From Citrobacter sp. (lineage in GTDB: Bacteria; Pseudomonadota; Gammaproteobacteria; Enterobacterales; Enterobacteriaceae), in assembly GCA_019415335.1 (NCBI GenBank), contig DXKH01000031.1, positions 20,960-84,959 of the forward strand: a stretch of DNA of 64,000 nt, in the 5' to 3' direction. The position numbers were made by a program, and so were the translations under genes. Shown piece after piece: positions 21,441-31,941 of this stretch (its first letter is position 1; each line of letters starts with the position of its first letter). The notes under the pieces are model-generated. The model searched no databases and had not been told where the DNA came from. It saw only the letters and a program-made list of their open reading frames with translations.

Positions 21441-22681
21441 CAGGGTTTGGCTCCTGTGTTCTGCACCTCCACCCGATCCTGCGTTTCCATTTCGGGCTGG
21501 GCTGGCGGATCCACCTGCGCGAGATGGGGAGTATGCGCCGGAAGCCAGCCAACCAGCGCCGGGAAGTGGCGTAAGAAGTGGAACGCCAGCACGCTTTTGG
21601 TCAGGTTCCACCAGGTGCGTCTCGGCAGCATCGACTCATCGACCTGCTTACAGTCTTCGGCAATGATCGCGCTGAGGTTATCGCGCAGCGTCTGGTTGAA
21701 CTGGCGATCGTGAACGATCAGGTTGGCTTCCAGATTAAGCGACAGGCTGAGCGGGTCGAGATTGCTGGAGCCGACTGTCGCCCAGTGGTCATCCATCAGT
21801 GCTACTTTGCCATGCAGCGGTTTCCGGCGGTACTCGTAAACCTGGACATCACCTTTCACCAGATAGTTGTACAGCAGGCGGGCACCGACTTTTACAATCG
21901 GCATATCCGGTTCCCCCTGCACGATCAGTTTGACGCGCACGCCGCGGCGGGCGGCTTTGCGCATGGCGTGCAGTAACCGGTAGCCGGGAAAGAAGTAGGC
22001 GTTGGCAATAATCACCTCCCGTCGTGCCTGGGTAAGCATTTTCAGGTAGTGACGTTCGATATCGTCGCGGTGCTCGTCGTTGTCGCGCCAGACGAACAGC
22101 GCCTGCGCCTCGCCGGGCTGGCGGTTCTCTTCAGCACGGTGATGACGACGCCACCAGCGGCGCACCGCGCTCTGTCCGGGGAGGTTTTCCACCTCGAATT
22201 GCAAAATATCCGCGACGACAGGGCCTTCCACACGCACAGCGTAATCCTGTTTGGCCTCAGGCCCATAGTCGGACATATGTTCGTCGGAATAGTTGATCCC
22301 GCCAACAAACGCCACCCGGTCGTCAATCACCACAATTTTGCGATGCATACGGCGAAAGACGTTAGTACGCATGCCAAAGATCCGGGGACGCGGATCGTAA
22401 TAACGAAATACCACGCCTGCTGAGGTCAGTTCACCGACGAACGCATCGCTCAGGTCCGGTGAGCCGTAGCCGTCCAGCAGCACTTCCGCCTTCACGCCGC
22501 GTTTTGCTGCGGCCAGCAGGGCAGCATGGAGTTGTTTTCCCACCTCATCTTCAAACCAGATGAAGGTTTCGAGAATAATTTTTTGCTGCGCATCGGCAAT
22601 CGCCGCAAACACGGCGGGATAATACTGATCGCCGTTTTCCAGTAACTGGATCTGATTACCTTCACGCCAGCCACATTTCAT
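21440..22681 (-). CDS. clsB: Cardiolipin synthase B
   Basis: ClsB belongs to the phospholipase D superfamily and makes cardiolipin from phosphatidylglycerol. The 413-residue product has two HKD motifs, [17 protein letters not shown] near residue 112 and [21 protein letters not shown] near 292. It lies in a minus-strand operon ybhP-clsB-ybhN with 4-base and 1-base overlaps. This is the same trio as in E. coli, where YbhP increases ClsB activity. Confidence 0.96.
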   Translation of the reverse strand: MKCGWREGNQIQLLENGDQYYPAVFAAIADAQQKIILETFIWFEDEVGKQLHAALLAAAKRGVKAEVLLDGYGSPDLSDAFVGELTSAGVVFRYYDPRPRIFGMRTNVFRRMHRKIVVIDDRVAFVGGINYSDEHMSDYGPEAKQDYAVRVEGPVVADILQFEVENLPGQSAVRRWWRRHHRAEENRQPGEAQALFVWRDNDEHRDDIERHYLKMLTQARREVIIANAYFFPGYRLLHAMRKAARRGVRVKLIVQGEPDMPIVKVGARLLYNYLVKGDVQVYEYRRKPLHGKVALMDDHWATVGSSNLDPLSLSLNLEANLIVHDRQFNQTLRDNLSAIIAEDCKQVDESMLPRRTWWNLTKSVLAFHFLRHFPALVGWLPAHTPHLAQVDPPAQPEMETQDRVEVQNTGAKP

Positions 22682-23439
22682 AGATGGATCTCCGCGCTAA
22701 GGGGGGCATGGTCAGAGAGATGTCGCCAGTTGCGCAGCGGCAGCGCCGTCGGCGAACTGGCATTGGCATTTTTCACGTAAATACGATCGAGGCGCAGCAG
22801 CGGCAGGCTGGCGGGAAAGGTCCGTGCCGGGCGACCGCGGGCGCGGGTGAAGATTTCATCCAGCCCGGCGGCGGCTTTTAAGGAATAGTTTGCCTTCTGC
22901 CGCCAGTCGTTGAAATCACCGGCCACCACCACCGGTTCGCCGTCGGGCAGGGCGTTGACCCAGTCCGCCAGCAGGGTGAGTTGCGCCTGCCGGTGGGCCT
23001 CGCGCAGGCCGAGATGAACACACATCACATGAATCGGTTTCCCGAGTTGCGGCGGGACAATGCGACAGTAGAGCACGCCGCGCTTTTCACTGCTGCCGAC
23101 GGACACATCACGATTTTCATAATGTTCAATAGGATAGCGTGACAGTACCGCGTTACCATGATGCCCTTGCGGGTAGACGGCGTTGCGCCCGTAAGCGTAG
23201 TCACTCCACATAGTGTCGGCGAGAAATTCGTAGTGGGTGGTATCCGGCCAGTTTTCGACGTGCAGCGGATGCACTTCGTGCGCGCCCATCACCTCCTGCA
23301 GGCAGACGATGTCGGCGCCAACCGTACGAACGGCATCGCGCAGTTCCGGTAAAATGAAGCGCTTGTTAAAGGCGGTAAAGCCTTTATGCGTATTGATGGT
23401 GAGCACGGTGAATGAAAAATTTCGCGTCGATTGAGTCAT
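22678..23439 (-). CDS. ybhP: YbhP, endonuclease/exonuclease/phosphatase-family protein
   Basis: The 253-residue product has the EEP fold: LTINTHKGF near the N-terminus, the metal-binding glutamate in [11 protein letters not shown] near residue 45, [16 protein letters not shown] near 173 and the terminal [11 protein letters not shown]. It begins the operon with clsB and ybhN and overlaps clsB as ATGA. A phosphodiesterase acting on phospholipid intermediates is plausible from context but not shown by the sequence. Confidence 0.93.
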   Translation of the reverse strand: MTQSTRNFSFTVLTINTHKGFTAFNKRFILPELRDAVRTVGADIVCLQEVMGAHEVHPLHVENWPDTTHYEFLADTMWSDYAYGRNAVYPQGHHGNAVLSRYPIEHYENRDVSVGSSEKRGVLYCRIVPPQLGKPIHVMCVHLGLREAHRQAQLTLLADWVNALPDGEPVVVAGDFNDWRQKANYSLKAAAGLDEIFTRARGRPARTFPASLPLLRLDRIYVKNANASSPTALPLRNWRHLSDHAPLSAEIHL

Positions 23440-23571
23440 TTTTCTCCTGTTGGCGTCACTCTTCTGATTGAAATAGTGTAGTCGTCGTCACAAAAAGGTG
23501 CGGTGTTACGGAATTTTCCGTAAAGTGCGGTACTCTGAGTAATTAGAGAAAAATCCTTCAGGAGAAAAGCC

Positions 23572-23982
23572 ATGAGGTGGCAACAACGAGTTCGTGTCGC
23601 AACGGGGTTAAGTTGCTGGCAGATTATGTTGCATTTACTGGTCGTGGCGTTGTTGGTCGTGGGCTGGATGAGCGGCACGCTGGTGCGCGTCGGCCTGGGA
23701 TTATGCGTAATGTATGTCGTGACCGTATTACTGATGCTGGCGTTACAGCGCCATCACGAGCAGCGTTGGCGCGAAGTCGCTGACGTGCTGGAAGAACTCA
23801 CCACCACCTGGTATTTCGGCGCGGCGCTGATCGTGCTGTGGCTGCTGTCCCGGGTATTACAAAACAACGTTCTGCTGGCGTTAGCGGGACTGGCAATCCT
23901 GGCCGGACCCGCGGTGGTTTCACTGTTGGCGAAAGACAAAAAACTACATAATTTTGCGTCTAAACATCGCATACGCCGCTGA
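23572..23982 (+). CDS. ybhQ: YbhQ, small inner-membrane protein
   Basis: The 136-residue product matches E. coli YbhQ along its length and has four hydrophobic segments (about residues 15-33, 39-57, 81-96 and 99-116) with a basic C-terminus ending HRIRR. AGGAG precedes the ATG. Its last 39 bases overlap the 3' end of ybhR on the other strand. No function is known. Confidence 0.9.
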   Translation: MRWQQRVRVATGLSCWQIMLHLLVVALLVVGWMSGTLVRVGLGLCVMYVVTVLLMLALQRHHEQRWREVADVLEELTTTWYFGAALIVLWLLSRVLQNNVLLALAGLAILAGPAVVSLLAKDKKLHNFASKHRIRR

Positions 23983-25050
23983 TCCCGTCGTGGCCGCTAT
24001 CACCAGTAGCGGCCACAGGCTTCCCCAGACAATCTGCAAACTCGCATCCTTCAAATAGATCTGCTTGGTGATATCCGTGAAGTGACGGATAGGGTTTATC
24101 CACGTCAGGTTCTGCAACCAGACCGGCATATTCTCGACCGGGGAGACATACCCCGACAGTAAAATCGCTGGCATCATAAAGACGAACACACCGATAAACG
24201 CCTGCTGCTGCGTAGAGCAGAGCGAGGATATCAACAGCCCGAAGCCGACCAGCGACAGCCCGTAAATCACCATCGTGAAGTAAAACAGCGCTAACGATCC
24301 GGCAAACGGGATCTGATACGCCCAGATACCGATTGCCAGCACGATAGAGGCCTGGCCGGTCGCCACAATCAGCGCGGGAACCGCTTTACCGATAAAAATT
24401 TGCCAGGTGGTGAGCGGGGAGACCAACAGCTGATCCAGCGTGCCCTGTTCGCGCTCGCGCGCCACGGACAGCGAGGTGACAATCATCACGCCAATGGTGG
24501 TGATCATCGCGATCAGTGACGGCACCACAAACCATTTGTAGTCGAGGTTAGGGTTGTACCAGTTGCGCACCACCAGCTCGCTGTTGTTGGGCTTCGGTTT
24601 GCCCTCCATCAGTTCCTGCTGATAGTTCTTCACGATTTGCTGGAGATAGTTGGCGGCGATCTGCGCGCTGTTCGAGTTACGACCGTCGAGAATTAACTGC
24701 ATGGGCGCAGACTGAAAGGTATCCAGATTGCGCGAGAAATCCGCCGGGAAACGCACCAGCAGCAGCGCCTTTTGCGTATCGATTGTAGGCTGGATTTCCT
24801 GCGGGCTTTTCAGCAGCAGAATGTGGGTAAAGGCTTTGGCGCGGGCAAAGCGCTGGGTCAGCTCAACCGAGTGTTTCCCGTTGTCTTCGTTATAGATGGC
24901 GATGGTGGCGTTAGTCACTTCCAGCGTCGCGGCATAGGGAAAAAGAAGCACCTGAATCAGCACCGGCAGAATCAGGATCGCGCGAGTCTGCGGCTCACGT
25001 AACAGCGACTGCAGTTCTTTGCGAATTAACGTCCATAAACGATGAAACAT
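23944..25050 (-). CDS. ybhR: YbhR, ABC-2 type permease subunit of the YbhGFSR exporter
   Basis: The 368-residue product has one N-terminal membrane segment, a periplasmic domain of about 140 residues and five more membrane segments, the ABC-2 permease pattern. [29 protein letters not shown] near residue 195 is the cytoplasmic coupling motif. It pairs with YbhS and the fused ATPase YbhF. In E. coli the system has been linked to export of some antibiotics and of Na+/Li+. Unlike the tight joins elsewhere in this operon, 79 bases with a REP separate it from ybhS. Confidence 0.94.
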   Translation of the reverse strand: MFHRLWTLIRKELQSLLREPQTRAILILPVLIQVLLFPYAATLEVTNATIAIYNEDNGKHSVELTQRFARAKAFTHILLLKSPQEIQPTIDTQKALLLVRFPADFSRNLDTFQSAPMQLILDGRNSNSAQIAANYLQQIVKNYQQELMEGKPKPNNSELVVRNWYNPNLDYKWFVVPSLIAMITTIGVMIVTSLSVAREREQGTLDQLLVSPLTTWQIFIGKAVPALIVATGQASIVLAIGIWAYQIPFAGSLALFYFTMVIYGLSLVGFGLLISSLCSTQQQAFIGVFVFMMPAILLSGYVSPVENMPVWLQNLTWINPIRHFTDITKQIYLKDASLQIVWGSLWPLLVIAATTGSAAYAMFRRKIM

Positions 25051-25072
25051 AGTGTTGCCCTTTTACCCGATG

Positions 25073-25113
25073 AAGCACCTGATAGTCCTGATAAGCGCAG
25101 CGCCATCAGGCAC
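25073..25113. repeat. REP element inside the ybhGFSR operon
   Basis: TCCTGATAAGCGCAGCGCCATCAGGCA forms an imperfect palindrome of REP type between ybhS and ybhR. It could reduce ybhR expression relative to ybhS or protect upstream mRNA. Confidence 0.75.
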
Positions 25114-25129
25114 ACTGCCGTTTATTACC

Positions 25130-26263
25130 TCAATCCAGCCGACGTTTGGTTTTTATCCATGTCAGACCAATAAACATCACCGCCGAGGCTACTAAAAACA
25201 GCACGTTGACAATCAGCACCACCGGAATATTACCGGCGAGAAACAGGCTTTGCAGGGTGCTGACGAAATAGCGTGCCGGAATAATGTAGGTCACCGCACG
25301 GATCACCACGGGCATACTGTCTATCTGGAAGATAAAGCCTGACAGCATAATCGACGGCAAAAAGGCGGCGTTAAGCGCCACCTGGGCGGCATTAAACTGA
25401 TTGCGGGTGATGGTGGAGATCAACAGTCCCATCCCCAGCGTACTGAGCAAAAACAGGCTGGTAATGAAAAACAGCAGCAGTAGCGATCCGCGATACGGGA
25501 CGCCGAGAATAAACACCGACACCAGCATACACAGCAGCATCGCCAGCATGCCGAGAAAGTAGTAGGGGATGAGCTTGCACAGCAGCAGTTCGGCGCGCGT
25601 GACTTCCGTGGAGAGCAGCGCTTCCATCGTCCCGCGTTCCCATTCACGCGCCACCACCAGTGAGGTAAGGATTGCGCCAATCACCGTCATGATGATGGTT
25701 ACCGCACCAGGTATAATAAAATGCTGACTGATTGCCGCCGGGTTAAACCAGTAGCGGGTCTGCACCTCAATCAGCGGTTCAAACGTTTCCCCACGATCTT
25801 CCGCCCGTTGCATCTGCCAGATTTGCCAGATCCCTTCCACATAGCCCTGCACGAAGTTGGCGGTGTTGGGTTCGCTGCCGTCGGTGATGACCTGAATGGG
25901 CGCGGTGTCGTTAGCGCGCGCCATTTGCTGGGCGAAATCGACCGGAATGACCACCAGCCCGCGAATACGTCCGGCCTGCATCTTCTCAATCAGCGCCTGG
26001 CGGTTATCGCTAATAGTGGCGTCGATGTACGGCGAGCCGGTCATCGCATGGGTAAAGTCCAGCGCCTCTTCGCTTTGCTGCTCAAGCAGGATCCCCACCC
26101 GCAGCTTGCTGGAGTCGAGGTTAATACCGTAGCCAAAAATAAACAGCAGCAGCAGAGGGATCACCACCGCAATCAGCCAGCTACTGGGATCGCGGACGAT
26201 CTGCCGCGTCTCTTTGACGCACAGCGCCCGCACGCGACGCCAGGAGAGAAGGCGGTTACGCAT
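25130..26263 (-). CDS. ybhS: YbhS, ABC-2 type permease subunit of the YbhGFSR exporter
   Basis: The 377-residue product shares the YbhR layout: a first membrane segment near residues 22-42, a periplasmic domain, then five membrane segments. [25 protein letters not shown] near residue 205 is the coupling motif. The ATG at 26263 gives [11 protein letters not shown], aligned with E. coli, and has AAGGAG at a normal distance; upstream ATGs are too close to it. The start overlaps the ybhF stop by 8 bases. Confidence 0.94.
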   Translation of the reverse strand: MRNRLLSWRRVRALCVKETRQIVRDPSSWLIAVVIPLLLLFIFGYGINLDSSKLRVGILLEQQSEEALDFTHAMTGSPYIDATISDNRQALIEKMQAGRIRGLVVIPVDFAQQMARANDTAPIQVITDGSEPNTANFVQGYVEGIWQIWQMQRAEDRGETFEPLIEVQTRYWFNPAAISQHFIIPGAVTIIMTVIGAILTSLVVAREWERGTMEALLSTEVTRAELLLCKLIPYYFLGMLAMLLCMLVSVFILGVPYRGSLLLLFFITSLFLLSTLGMGLLISTITRNQFNAAQVALNAAFLPSIMLSGFIFQIDSMPVVIRAVTYIIPARYFVSTLQSLFLAGNIPVVLIVNVLFLVASAVMFIGLTWIKTKRRLD

Positions 26264-27992
26264 TGGCATGCTCCTTATCCCAGTCATTAATCAGCCGGAT
26301 AAAAGCCTGCTCCATGGTCGGATCCGGCGTGTCGTCATCGGCGGCCTGCGCTTTCAGATCGTCCGGCGTGCCGCTGGCAATCAGCTTTCCGCGATAGACC
26401 AGACCGATGCGGTCGCAGTATTCCGCTTCGTCCATAAAGTGCGTGGTCACCATCACCGTCACGCCTTTTTCCACCATGCTGTTGATGTGCAGCCAGAACT
26501 CGCGGCGGGTGAGGGGATCGACGCCAGAGGTGGGCTCGTCGAGAAACAGAATGTCCGGTTCGTGCATCAGCGAACAGGCCAGCGCCAGACGTTGCTTAAA
26601 GCCCAGCGGCAGTTCGTCGGTAGCATGTGAGGCGATACTTTTCAGGCCAAACGCCTCGCTCATGCGGGCAATTTTTTCGTTCTGCGCGCGTCCCCGCAGG
26701 CCATAAACGCCGGAGAAAAAGCGCAAGTTTTGCTCCACCGTCAGGTTGCCGTAGAGCGAAAATTTTTGCGCCATATAGCCCAGATGCTGGCGTGCTTTGC
26801 CGGAGCTGACCTTCAGATCCATGTCCAGCACCAGCGCTTTTCCGGACGTGGGTACTAACAGGCCGCACATCATTTTAAAGGTCGTGGATTTGCCCGCGCC
26901 GTTGGGGCCCAACAGGCCAAAAATTTCACCGCGCTTGACCGCAAAATCGACGTGATCGGTGGCGGCGAAGTCGCCGAATTTCTTGGTCAGCGCTTTCGCT
27001 TCAATCACCGTTTCGCCAGGCGTCCCTTCAACAGTGTGCAGAATGGCGCCCAGCGGCGATTCAGACGTGGCGGCACCGCCCAGCAGATCGATAAAGGCGT
27101 CTTCGAAGCGTGGCGCGGTTTCGCTGATGTCGATCTCCGGCATTCCATTACCGTGGCGAATGTCGTCCGCCGTGGCCTCTTTTTTCAGGATCAGACGAAC
27201 CGATTTCCCCTGGATCATGCCGTCGCTGACCTGCGGCAGTTTTAACGCCCGCTGGAGCAGTTTACGGTTGTTTTCCTGCGGGCTGTGCATCAGAAAACTG
27301 CGTCCCGCCATGGTGTGCGTCAGTTGCGTAGGATCGCCCTGATACAGCAGTTCGCCTTCGTTCATCAGCAGCACGTCCCGACACTGCTCGGCTTCATCCA
27401 GATAAGAGGTGCTCCACAAGATCAGCATCCCGTCACCCGCCAGTTCATGCACCATCTGCCACAGTTCGCGGCGTGAGATGGGGTCAACGCCGACGCCGGG
27501 TTCATCCAGCAGCAATACTTTGGGTTCGCCGACCAGCGTACAGGCCAGCCCCAGCTTCTGTTTCATCCCGCCGGACAGTTTTCCCGCCAGACGTCCGGTA
27601 AACGGGCCGAGCGAGGTAAACTCCAGCAGGCGGGCAAAGGTTTTTTCTCGCACCTCGCCCGTCACGCTACGTAAATCTGCATACAGGTTGAGGTTCTCCA
27701 TCACGGTGAGATCCTCATACAGGCCGAATTTTTGTGGCATGTAACCGAGCACGGCATGCAGCGCGCTGTCGTTTTTGATCGGATCAAAGCCAATCACCGT
27801 CGCGCTGCCGCCGTCCGGCTTCAGCAAGCCCGCCAGCATTCGCATCAGCGTGGTTTTCCCGGCGCCGTCCGGCCCCACCAGACCGGTTACATACCCGGCG
27901 TGAATGGTACAGTCGAGCGGAGCGACCGCCGGTTTATCCATGCCCGCGAAACGCTTCGTCAGCGCGCTCAGCGTGATGACGGCGTCATTCAT
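26256..27992 (-). CDS. ybhF: YbhF, ATPase with two fused ABC domains
   Basis: The 578-residue protein holds two nucleotide-binding domains. The first has GPDGAGKTT near residue 39, [12 protein letters not shown] near 142 and [13 protein letters not shown] near 163. The second has [12 protein letters not shown] near 369, [12 protein letters not shown] near 468 and [13 protein letters not shown] near 489. The fusion energises the YbhS/YbhR permease pair. In the second domain the signature reads PLGFKQ in place of SGGxxQ, as in close relatives. Overlaps of 8 bases with ybhG and ybhS indicate coupled translation. Confidence 0.95.
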   Translation of the reverse strand: MNDAVITLSALTKRFAGMDKPAVAPLDCTIHAGYVTGLVGPDGAGKTTLMRMLAGLLKPDGGSATVIGFDPIKNDSALHAVLGYMPQKFGLYEDLTVMENLNLYADLRSVTGEVREKTFARLLEFTSLGPFTGRLAGKLSGGMKQKLGLACTLVGEPKVLLLDEPGVGVDPISRRELWQMVHELAGDGMLILWSTSYLDEAEQCRDVLLMNEGELLYQGDPTQLTHTMAGRSFLMHSPQENNRKLLQRALKLPQVSDGMIQGKSVRLILKKEATADDIRHGNGMPEIDISETAPRFEDAFIDLLGGAATSESPLGAILHTVEGTPGETVIEAKALTKKFGDFAATDHVDFAVKRGEIFGLLGPNGAGKSTTFKMMCGLLVPTSGKALVLDMDLKVSSGKARQHLGYMAQKFSLYGNLTVEQNLRFFSGVYGLRGRAQNEKIARMSEAFGLKSIASHATDELPLGFKQRLALACSLMHEPDILFLDEPTSGVDPLTRREFWLHINSMVEKGVTVMVTTHFMDEAEYCDRIGLVYRGKLIASGTPDDLKAQAADDDTPDPTMEQAFIRLINDWDKEHANA

Positions 27993-28980
27993 GTCCAGCC
28001 TCGTTGCCGAACTTCACCGTCACCGGCATGCCCTGGCGCAGGGCGTCGTCGGCATCGGTGACCACAATACGCAGACGGTAAACCAGATCGGTACGCAGGT
28101 CTGGCGTCTCTACCGTTTTCGGAGTGAATTCTGCCGTCGGAGAGACAAAACCGATTTTACCGTGGTAAGGCTTGTCGGGACGTCCGTCGGTGTACAGCAG
28201 GATTTCGCGCCCCGGCTGTGCCTGGGAAAGGTGACGTTCGTCGACATAGGCGCGCACCCAGACCGGTCGGGTGAGGGAGAGCGTCAGCACGGTGCCTCCT
28301 GCGCTGAGCATGCTGCCGGGTTCGACCGCACGGGTTAACAGCGTGCCGTTCGACGGGGCGACAAGCGTGGTGTCATGGAGGTCGAGTTCCGCCTGTGCCA
28401 GCTGTGCCTGCGCCTGTTCAAGGCTGGCTTTCGCCTGGGCGATATCCTGTTCGCGATTACCGGAACGGTACTGGCGCAGTTTGTCCTGTGCGGATTTCAA
28501 CGTGGCCAGCGCCTGGTCGCGGGAAGAACGGGCGTTTTCCAGATCGTTCGCGGAAATGGTGCGGCTTTTCCACAATCCCTGCTGGCGGTTGTAGAAATTC
28601 TGCGCGTAATCGTAAGCGGCCTGCGCCTGTTTTACCGCTGCTGCCGCCTGGGCAATCTCTTCCTGCCGATAGCCCGCCAGCATCAAATCGTACTGGGCCT
28701 GAGCAACAGAAACACCGGCTTTTGCCTGCATCAGGGCGTTTTCATAGGGTGCATGATCCAGTTCGCCCAGCACCTGTCCGGTTTTAATGGCATCGCCTTC
28801 ATCCACCGCCAGTGATGCGAGTCGGCCACCGACGCGAAAGCTGAGGTTAACGGTACGGATATCTACGTTGCCGTAGAGCGTCAGCCCGTTATCCTGCCGG
28901 CTTTGATACCACCATGTGCCAGCGGCAATCACCGCGAGCAGCGCCGCGATCACCAGGCCGATAACGACAGGTTTTTTCAT
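27985..28980 (-). CDS. ybhG: YbhG, periplasmic membrane-fusion (HlyD-type) subunit
   Basis: The 331-residue protein has an N-terminal signal anchor (residues 4-24), a lipoyl half-motif [17 protein letters not shown] near 60, a long helical hairpin rich in Ala and Gln (about 80-210), and the second lipoyl half [19 protein letters not shown] near 215. It bridges the permease to an outer-membrane channel, probably TolC. Its ATG overlaps the cecR stop by one base. Confidence 0.95.
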   Translation of the reverse strand: MKKPVVIGLVIAALLAVIAAGTWWYQSRQDNGLTLYGNVDIRTVNLSFRVGGRLASLAVDEGDAIKTGQVLGELDHAPYENALMQAKAGVSVAQAQYDLMLAGYRQEEIAQAAAAVKQAQAAYDYAQNFYNRQQGLWKSRTISANDLENARSSRDQALATLKSAQDKLRQYRSGNREQDIAQAKASLEQAQAQLAQAELDLHDTTLVAPSNGTLLTRAVEPGSMLSAGGTVLTLSLTRPVWVRAYVDERHLSQAQPGREILLYTDGRPDKPYHGKIGFVSPTAEFTPKTVETPDLRTDLVYRLRIVVTDADDALRQGMPVTVKFGNEAGHE

Positions 28981-29654
28981 CAGTCCAGACTCCTTTGCGA
29001 TAAACCTTGCAGAATAAGATCGATATGACAGGTCACGGTTTGCGTAATCAGCGCCGTTTTTTCTTCATCAAACTGCGACCAGCCGGTACGTAACAGTATG
29101 GTTTCTTTACCGAGACGGAATGCCAGCACTTCGCCGAGCAGCGCGTGGGTATGCAGAATCATGCGCGTGTCGCTGGGGTCGCAGCCGGTATACGCGGCGA
29201 TGAGACGGGTCAGATGACTGTGCAGTGGCTCGATAACCTGCTCATGCACCCGTTGATACGCTGCGGTCGGGGAGAGTTGTTCGCGCGAGATAAATTTGCT
29301 CAGATTGACGGTGTCATCCTGGGTCAACAGCATGATCATGTTTTTGCAGGCGCGCAGAATCAGCTCGCGCATCGCGGAACGATCGGGATGGGGCTGCGCG
29401 AATAAACGCTCGGCTTCTTCTGCGTGTGGACGAAACTGACCGCCAATAAAATCGGCAATCCATTGGGCGCAGGCGAGGTATAAATCCTCTTTTGAGCCAA
29501 AATAGTAGGTAATGGCGGCGATGTTTTGCCCGGCCTGCGCGGCAATGTCGCGGGTGGTGGCATGCAGGCCGTACTCGCCAAACTGCGCCAGCGCGGCGGC
29601 GATCAGTTGGCTTTTTGCCTGCTCACCTTTCGTGGTCATGGTGGGTGTATTCAT
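28980..29654 (-). CDS. cecR: CecR, TetR-family regulator of ybhGFSR and rhlE
   Basis: The 224-residue product has a TetR helix-turn-helix (about residues 12-60, [27 protein letters not shown]) and an all-helical ligand domain. E. coli CecR (YbiH) represses its own operon and the divergent rhlE and affects sensitivity to cefoperazone and chloramphenicol. The ATG at 29654 (MNTPTM) aligns with E. coli; another ATG 12 bases upstream is possible. A 24-bp palindrome starts 12 bases before the chosen start codon. Confidence 0.94.
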   Translation of the reverse strand: MNTPTMTTKGEQAKSQLIAAALAQFGEYGLHATTRDIAAQAGQNIAAITYYFGSKEDLYLACAQWIADFIGGQFRPHAEEAERLFAQPHPDRSAMRELILRACKNMIMLLTQDDTVNLSKFISREQLSPTAAYQRVHEQVIEPLHSHLTRLIAAYTGCDPSDTRMILHTHALLGEVLAFRLGKETILLRTGWSQFDEEKTALITQTVTCHIDLILQGLSQRSLD

Positions 29655-29666
29655 CACGCGACCCAT

Positions 29667-29690
29667 TATTAATCAATCGATTGATTAATA
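29667..29690. promoter_or_regulatory. CecR operator, perfect 24-bp palindrome
   Basis: The sequence from 29667 to 29690 is a perfect palindrome with arms TATTAATCAATC and GATTGATTAATA. It sits in the cecR-rhlE gap, where E. coli CecR is known to bind, and has the even symmetry expected of a TetR dimer site. Confidence 0.87.
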
Positions 29691-29884
29691 TTATGACTGA
29701 ATCTCCTCCTTGTCCAGTCTGGGGGTTTATTTTGTCTGGTTCAGTGACAGGGATAATTTATGCGGTACGTCACAAAAACTGCTACACTCCGCCCCTTCAT
29801 GACATTGTGGTTTTTGTCATTCCCAAATTGTATGTATCGCCCTGAAAACGACACCGGGAACGGTCAGGGCGGTCCGGAGTAGTT

Positions 29885-31270
29885 ATGTCTTTTGATTCCC
29901 TGGGTTTGAACCCTGATATTCTGCGCGCCATTGCCGAGCAGGGTTACCGTGAACCTACCCCTATTCAGCAACAGGCGATCCCTGCCGTGCTGGAAGGTCG
30001 CGACCTGATGGCGAGTGCGCAGACCGGTACCGGTAAAACGGCGGGCTTTACGCTGCCGCTGTTACAGCACCTGATTACCAAACAGCCGCACGGCAAGGCG
30101 CGTCGCCCGGTTCGGGCGCTGATCCTGACGCCGACGCGTGAACTGGCGGCGCAGATTGGTGAAAACGTCCGTGATTACAGTAAGTATCTGAACATCCGTT
30201 CGCTGGTGGTTTTTGGCGGCGTGAGCATTAACCCGCAGATGATGAAACTGCGCGGTGGCGTCGATGTCCTGGTGGCAACGCCAGGCCGCTTGCTGGATCT
30301 GGAGCATCAGAATGCGGTGAAACTGGACCAGATTGAGATTCTGGTGCTGGATGAAGCGGACCGTATGCTGGATATGGGCTTTTTTCACGATATTCGCCGT
30401 GTGTTAGCGAAATTGCCGGCGAAGCGTCAGAACCTGCTGTTCTCTGCGACGTTCTCTGATGAGATCAAGGCGCTGGCCGAAAAGCTGCTGCATAACCCAC
30501 TGGAAATTGAAGTGGCGCGCCGCAACACGGCTTCGGAACAGGTCACACAGCACGTGCATTTCGTGGATAAGAAACGCAAACGTGAACTGTTGTCGCAGAT
30601 GATCGGTCAGGGTAACTGGCAGCAGGTGCTGGTGTTTACCCGTACCAAACACGGTGCTAACCACCTGGCAGAGCAGTTGAACAAGGATGGCATCCGCAGT
30701 GCGGCGATCCACGGCAACAAGAGCCAGGGGGCGCGTACCCGTGCGCTGGCTGATTTCAAATCAGGTGACATTCGTGTGCTGGTGGCGACTGACATTGCGG
30801 CGCGTGGTCTGGATATCGAAGAACTGCCGCACGTAGTGAACTACGAGCTGCCGAACGTTCCGGAAGATTATGTGCACCGTATCGGTCGTACCGGTCGTGC
30901 TGCGGCGACGGGTGAGGCGCTGTCGCTGGTCTGTGTTGATGAACACAAACTGCTGCGTGACATTGAAAAACTGCTGAAAAAAGAGATTCCGCGTATTACC
31001 ACGCCGGGCTATGAACCGGATCCATCGATTAAAGCTGAGCCGATCCAGAATGGTCGCCAGCAGCGTAGCGGTGGTGGCGGCGGTCGAGGCCGTGGTCAGG
31101 GACAAGGGCAGGGCGCGGGTCGCGCTCAGCAGCCACGTCGTCAGGACGGCGGCGCGTCGAAGGGCAAACCACGCGGTGCAGAAGGTAAACCACGCGGTGC
31201 AGAAGGTAAACCGGCGGGTGAAAAGCCGCGTCCGCCGCGTCGTCCGCGTAGAATTACACCAGTACAATAA
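29885..31270 (+). CDS. rhlE: ATP-dependent RNA helicase RhlE
   Basis: RhlE is a DEAD-box helicase acting in ribosome assembly and RNA turnover. The 461-residue product has the Q motif ([11 protein letters not shown], near residue 23), AQTGTGKT near 45, PTRELAAQ near 84, VLDEADRML near 155, SAT near 188 and HRIGRTGR near 337. The basic, Gly-rich tail holds tandem heptapeptides GKPRGAE from near-identical 21-bp units. It is divergent from cecR and shares the palindromic operator. Confidence 0.96.
   Translation: MSFDSLGLNPDILRAIAEQGYREPTPIQQQAIPAVLEGRDLMASAQTGTGKTAGFTLPLLQHLITKQPHGKARRPVRALILTPTRELAAQIGENVRDYSKYLNIRSLVVFGGVSINPQMMKLRGGVDVLVATPGRLLDLEHQNAVKLDQIEILVLDEADRMLDMGFFHDIRRVLAKLPAKRQNLLFSATFSDEIKALAEKLLHNPLEIEVARRNTASEQVTQHVHFVDKKRKRELLSQMIGQGNWQQVLVFTRTKHGANHLAEQLNKDGIRSAAIHGNKSQGARTRALADFKSGDIRVLVATDIAARGLDIEELPHVVNYELPNVPEDYVHRIGRTGRAAATGEALSLVCVDEHKLLRDIEKLLKKEIPRITTPGYEPDPSIKAEPIQNGRQQRSGGGGGRGRGQGQGQGAGRAQQPRRQDGGASKGKPRGAEGKPRGAEGKPAGEKPRPPRRPRRITPVQ
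31163..31225 (+). repeat. Tandem 21-bp repeat in the rhlE tail
   Basis: Units begin at 31163, 31184 and 31205. The first two differ at one base and encode GKPRGAE; the third encodes GKPAGEK. In-frame copy-number change is likely between strains. Confidence 0.8.
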
Positions 31271-31355
31271 GGGGACAGGGGAACCTGATACTCTGAGAAA
31301 TTTTACGTTCACTTTGTATTCAGTGATTCTCTGAAACCGCAGCACACGTGAACGT

Positions 31356-31385
31356 GCAAGGGAGGCTCGCCGCCGCCTCCCTTGC
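31356..31385. repeat. Hairpin of the left repeat copy
   Basis: GCAAGGGAGGC and GCCTCCCTTGC form a perfect 11-bp stem around the 8-base loop TCGCCGCC. Confidence 0.85.
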
Positions 31386-31809
31386 AACCCTGGCTCCCGG
31401 CAAGGAAAATCGCCACTTCGTGGTCCATTCGCCTTATGCCGTCTGCCTTTCGGGTCGGGGTCGAGCCTGCATCCCTGCAGGCCGTCCCCTCCGCCCGCTT
31501 CCCTGCGGGCGGACCCGGGCAGCCGCCAACGGCTCATCGATTTTCACGCCGGACCAACGGCACCGCTTCGATTCTCTGCCTTTCAGGTAAATTCATTTCG
31601 CTGTAAAAAAAGCAAATCGCTGAGATGGTCAGGTGGGGATGGGTCCGGCTGAAAATTGCCGACGTGTTTCCGTAAGGCCGGGAGAACCCGCAGGGATGCG
31701 GGTTCAGGGCGCGCGAAGCAGGGATGCTGAGTCGCGCCCGGCCCGGTAGCCTGGAGGAATAAGCGGAGGGTATCGCGAAGCGACAATTTTCCTGCCGGGA
31801 GCCAGGATT

Positions 31810-31839
31810 GTTAAGGAGGCGGCGACGAGCCTCCTTAAC
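31810..31839. repeat. Hairpin of the right repeat copy
   Basis: GTTAAGGAGGC and GCCTCCTTAAC form a perfect 11-bp stem around GGCGACGA. Read on the minus strand, the stem differs from the left copy at three pairs and each change is compensated. Confidence 0.85.
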
Positions 31840-31941
31840 CCGTTCACAGGTGCTGGTGTACCAGACAAGCTGCGAACATGAGGTGAACGGTACCCGTCCC
31901 AGAGGGGGCATATGCTTCCCAAAGCGTAGACAAAATCCCCC

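Larger units (their letters stand above)
31341..31854. repeat. Inverted pair of GC-rich intergenic repeat elements
   Basis: Two related elements of about 250 bases face each other. The left copy starts near CAGCACACGTGAACG (31341-31355), the right copy ends in its complement near 31841-31854. Both share a 30-base hairpin, the text CCTGGCTCCCGGCA next to it, and a distal ATTTTCAnGCCGGAC segment. Reading frames here have no coding character. With flanks this fills the 31271-31941 gap, where K-12 has ybiA. I cannot place the elements in a named family. Confidence 0.7.

Noticed and set aside
30761..31537. 258-codon minus-strand frame over the rhlE tail and repeats
   Set aside because: It is antisense to the repetitive rhlE tail, with long Thr runs and no ribosome site; no coding character.
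31534..31911. Small frames within the inverted repeats that might be genes
   Set aside because: They read through hairpin arms, differ between the two copies and lack ribosome sites; the conserved feature is structure, not protein.
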